DNA of 64,000 nt from Alphaproteobacteria bacterium (GTDB lineage: Bacteria > Pseudomonadota > Alphaproteobacteria > Micavibrionales > Micavibrionaceae). Below, piece by piece: positions 63,786 through 64,000 of this stretch. The DNA lies in assembly GCA_021775955.1 (NCBI GenBank), contig JAJFGU010000020.1:186001-250000 (forward strand), given 5' to 3'. The position numbers were made by a program, and so were the translations under genes. Every line of letters starts with the position of its first letter. The first letter of the stretch is position 1. The notes beneath the pieces were generated by a model. That model was given only the letters and a program-made list of their open reading frames with translations, was not told the origin of the DNA and ran no database searches.

Positions 63786-64000
63786 GCACAGCCGCCAGTA
63801 CAAAAAGCTACGGTCTGAATGACGATTCTCAAGAATCCCATGATCAATCGAAGGATTTTTTGACAATTATAATTGCCGACCAACGCTTTGGCATTCCCAT
63901 TTTACAGGTACAGGACGTTTTGGGAGATCAAACGGTCAACAACATCCCCCTTGCCCCGCCTGAGGTCGCAGGATCACTGAACTTAAGAGGGCGGGTTGTC
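63782..64000 (+). CDS. cheW: Chemotaxis coupling protein CheW (partial)
   Basis: 5' part only (73 codons); it runs off the right edge. DFLTIIIADQRFGIPILQVQ begins the CheW fold and LAPPEVAGSLNLRGRVV gives the conserved NLRGxV turn. The first 25 residues are a Ser/Gln/Asp-rich leader. Overlaps the cheA stop. Confidence 0.92.
   Translation, partial: MSTAASTKSYGLNDDSQESHDQSKDFLTIIIADQRFGIPILQVQDVLGDQTVNNIPLAPPEVAGSLNLRGRVV

Noticed and set aside
1-64000. CRISPR arrays, tRNA or rRNA genes, transposase or integrase genes
   Set aside because: No regularly spaced repeats with unique spacers, no cloverleaf or rRNA segments, and no transposase motifs were recognised by reading; a model-based search was not possible.

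Overview
The window is a chromosomal segment of a flagellated alphaproteobacterium. The evidence is the combination of CtrA, the phosphotransferase ChpT, the MipZ-type ParA ATPase, the flagellin regulators FlbT and FlaF, the sigma-54 activator FlbD, and a TipF-like degenerate EAL protein, set in moderately GC-rich DNA. I cannot name the genus from sequence alone. Nearly all of the window is coding, and most junctions are tight or overlapping. I found no tRNA, rRNA, CRISPR array or transposase gene.

Positions 1-29.4 kb are a flagellar region. It holds the end of fliK, then flgD, flgE, a SAM methyltransferase, a flagellin, a large secreted RTX metalloprotease, flbT-flaF, a FlaG-like gene on the minus strand, and fliF-fliG-fliH-fliN-motA-flbD. 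A hypothetical gene behind a full CtrA box follows, then flhA, flhF and flhG, a large Pro/Gln-rich FliK-like gene, and fliJ-fliI on the minus strand. Together they give hook and filament parts, the MS ring and switch, the export gate and ATPase, stator, placement GTPases and regulators. ctrA follows at 29.6 kb with an array of TTAA half-sites in its promoter.

Positions 30.5-41 kb carry phospholipid (pgsA) and pyrimidine (pyrD) synthesis, the TipF-like gene, a small GIY-YIG nuclease gene set among palindromic repeats, and a coupled run: an ABC peptide-binding protein, kdsB, a histidine phosphatase, yejB-like and yejE-like permeases, and an M20 amidohydrolase.

Positions 41.7-51.5 kb are an arginine-biosynthesis cluster: an unassigned P-loop protein, argC, argB, argD, argF, a small membrane protein, argG, an XRE regulator (minus strand), a PiT-like permease and argH. 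No recognisable gene for the first step (argA or argJ) or for ArgE is present. The P-loop protein overlaps argC and its fold type is that of the dethiobiotin synthetase/DUF1611 group, so it is my lead candidate for an unrecognised function, possibly N-acylglutamate formation. The YejF-type double ATPase lies beyond argH, so the transporter genes flank the arginine block.

Positions 53.9-64 kb hold rpsU with a clear terminator, an M24 aminopeptidase divergent from mipZ, a membrane J-domain protein, galU, a phosphomannomutase/phosphoglucomutase gene, chpT, a CheA-receiver hybrid kinase and the start of cheW.

Non-coding structure is unusually rich for so compact a region. There are at least seven copies of a REP/REPIN-like palindrome family (one builds the galU stop and the start of the next gene), two copies of a tandem-hairpin element, two copies of a 75-bp MITE-like element, a 30-bp-arm nested palindrome, and a roughly 230-nt candidate structured RNA after flgE.
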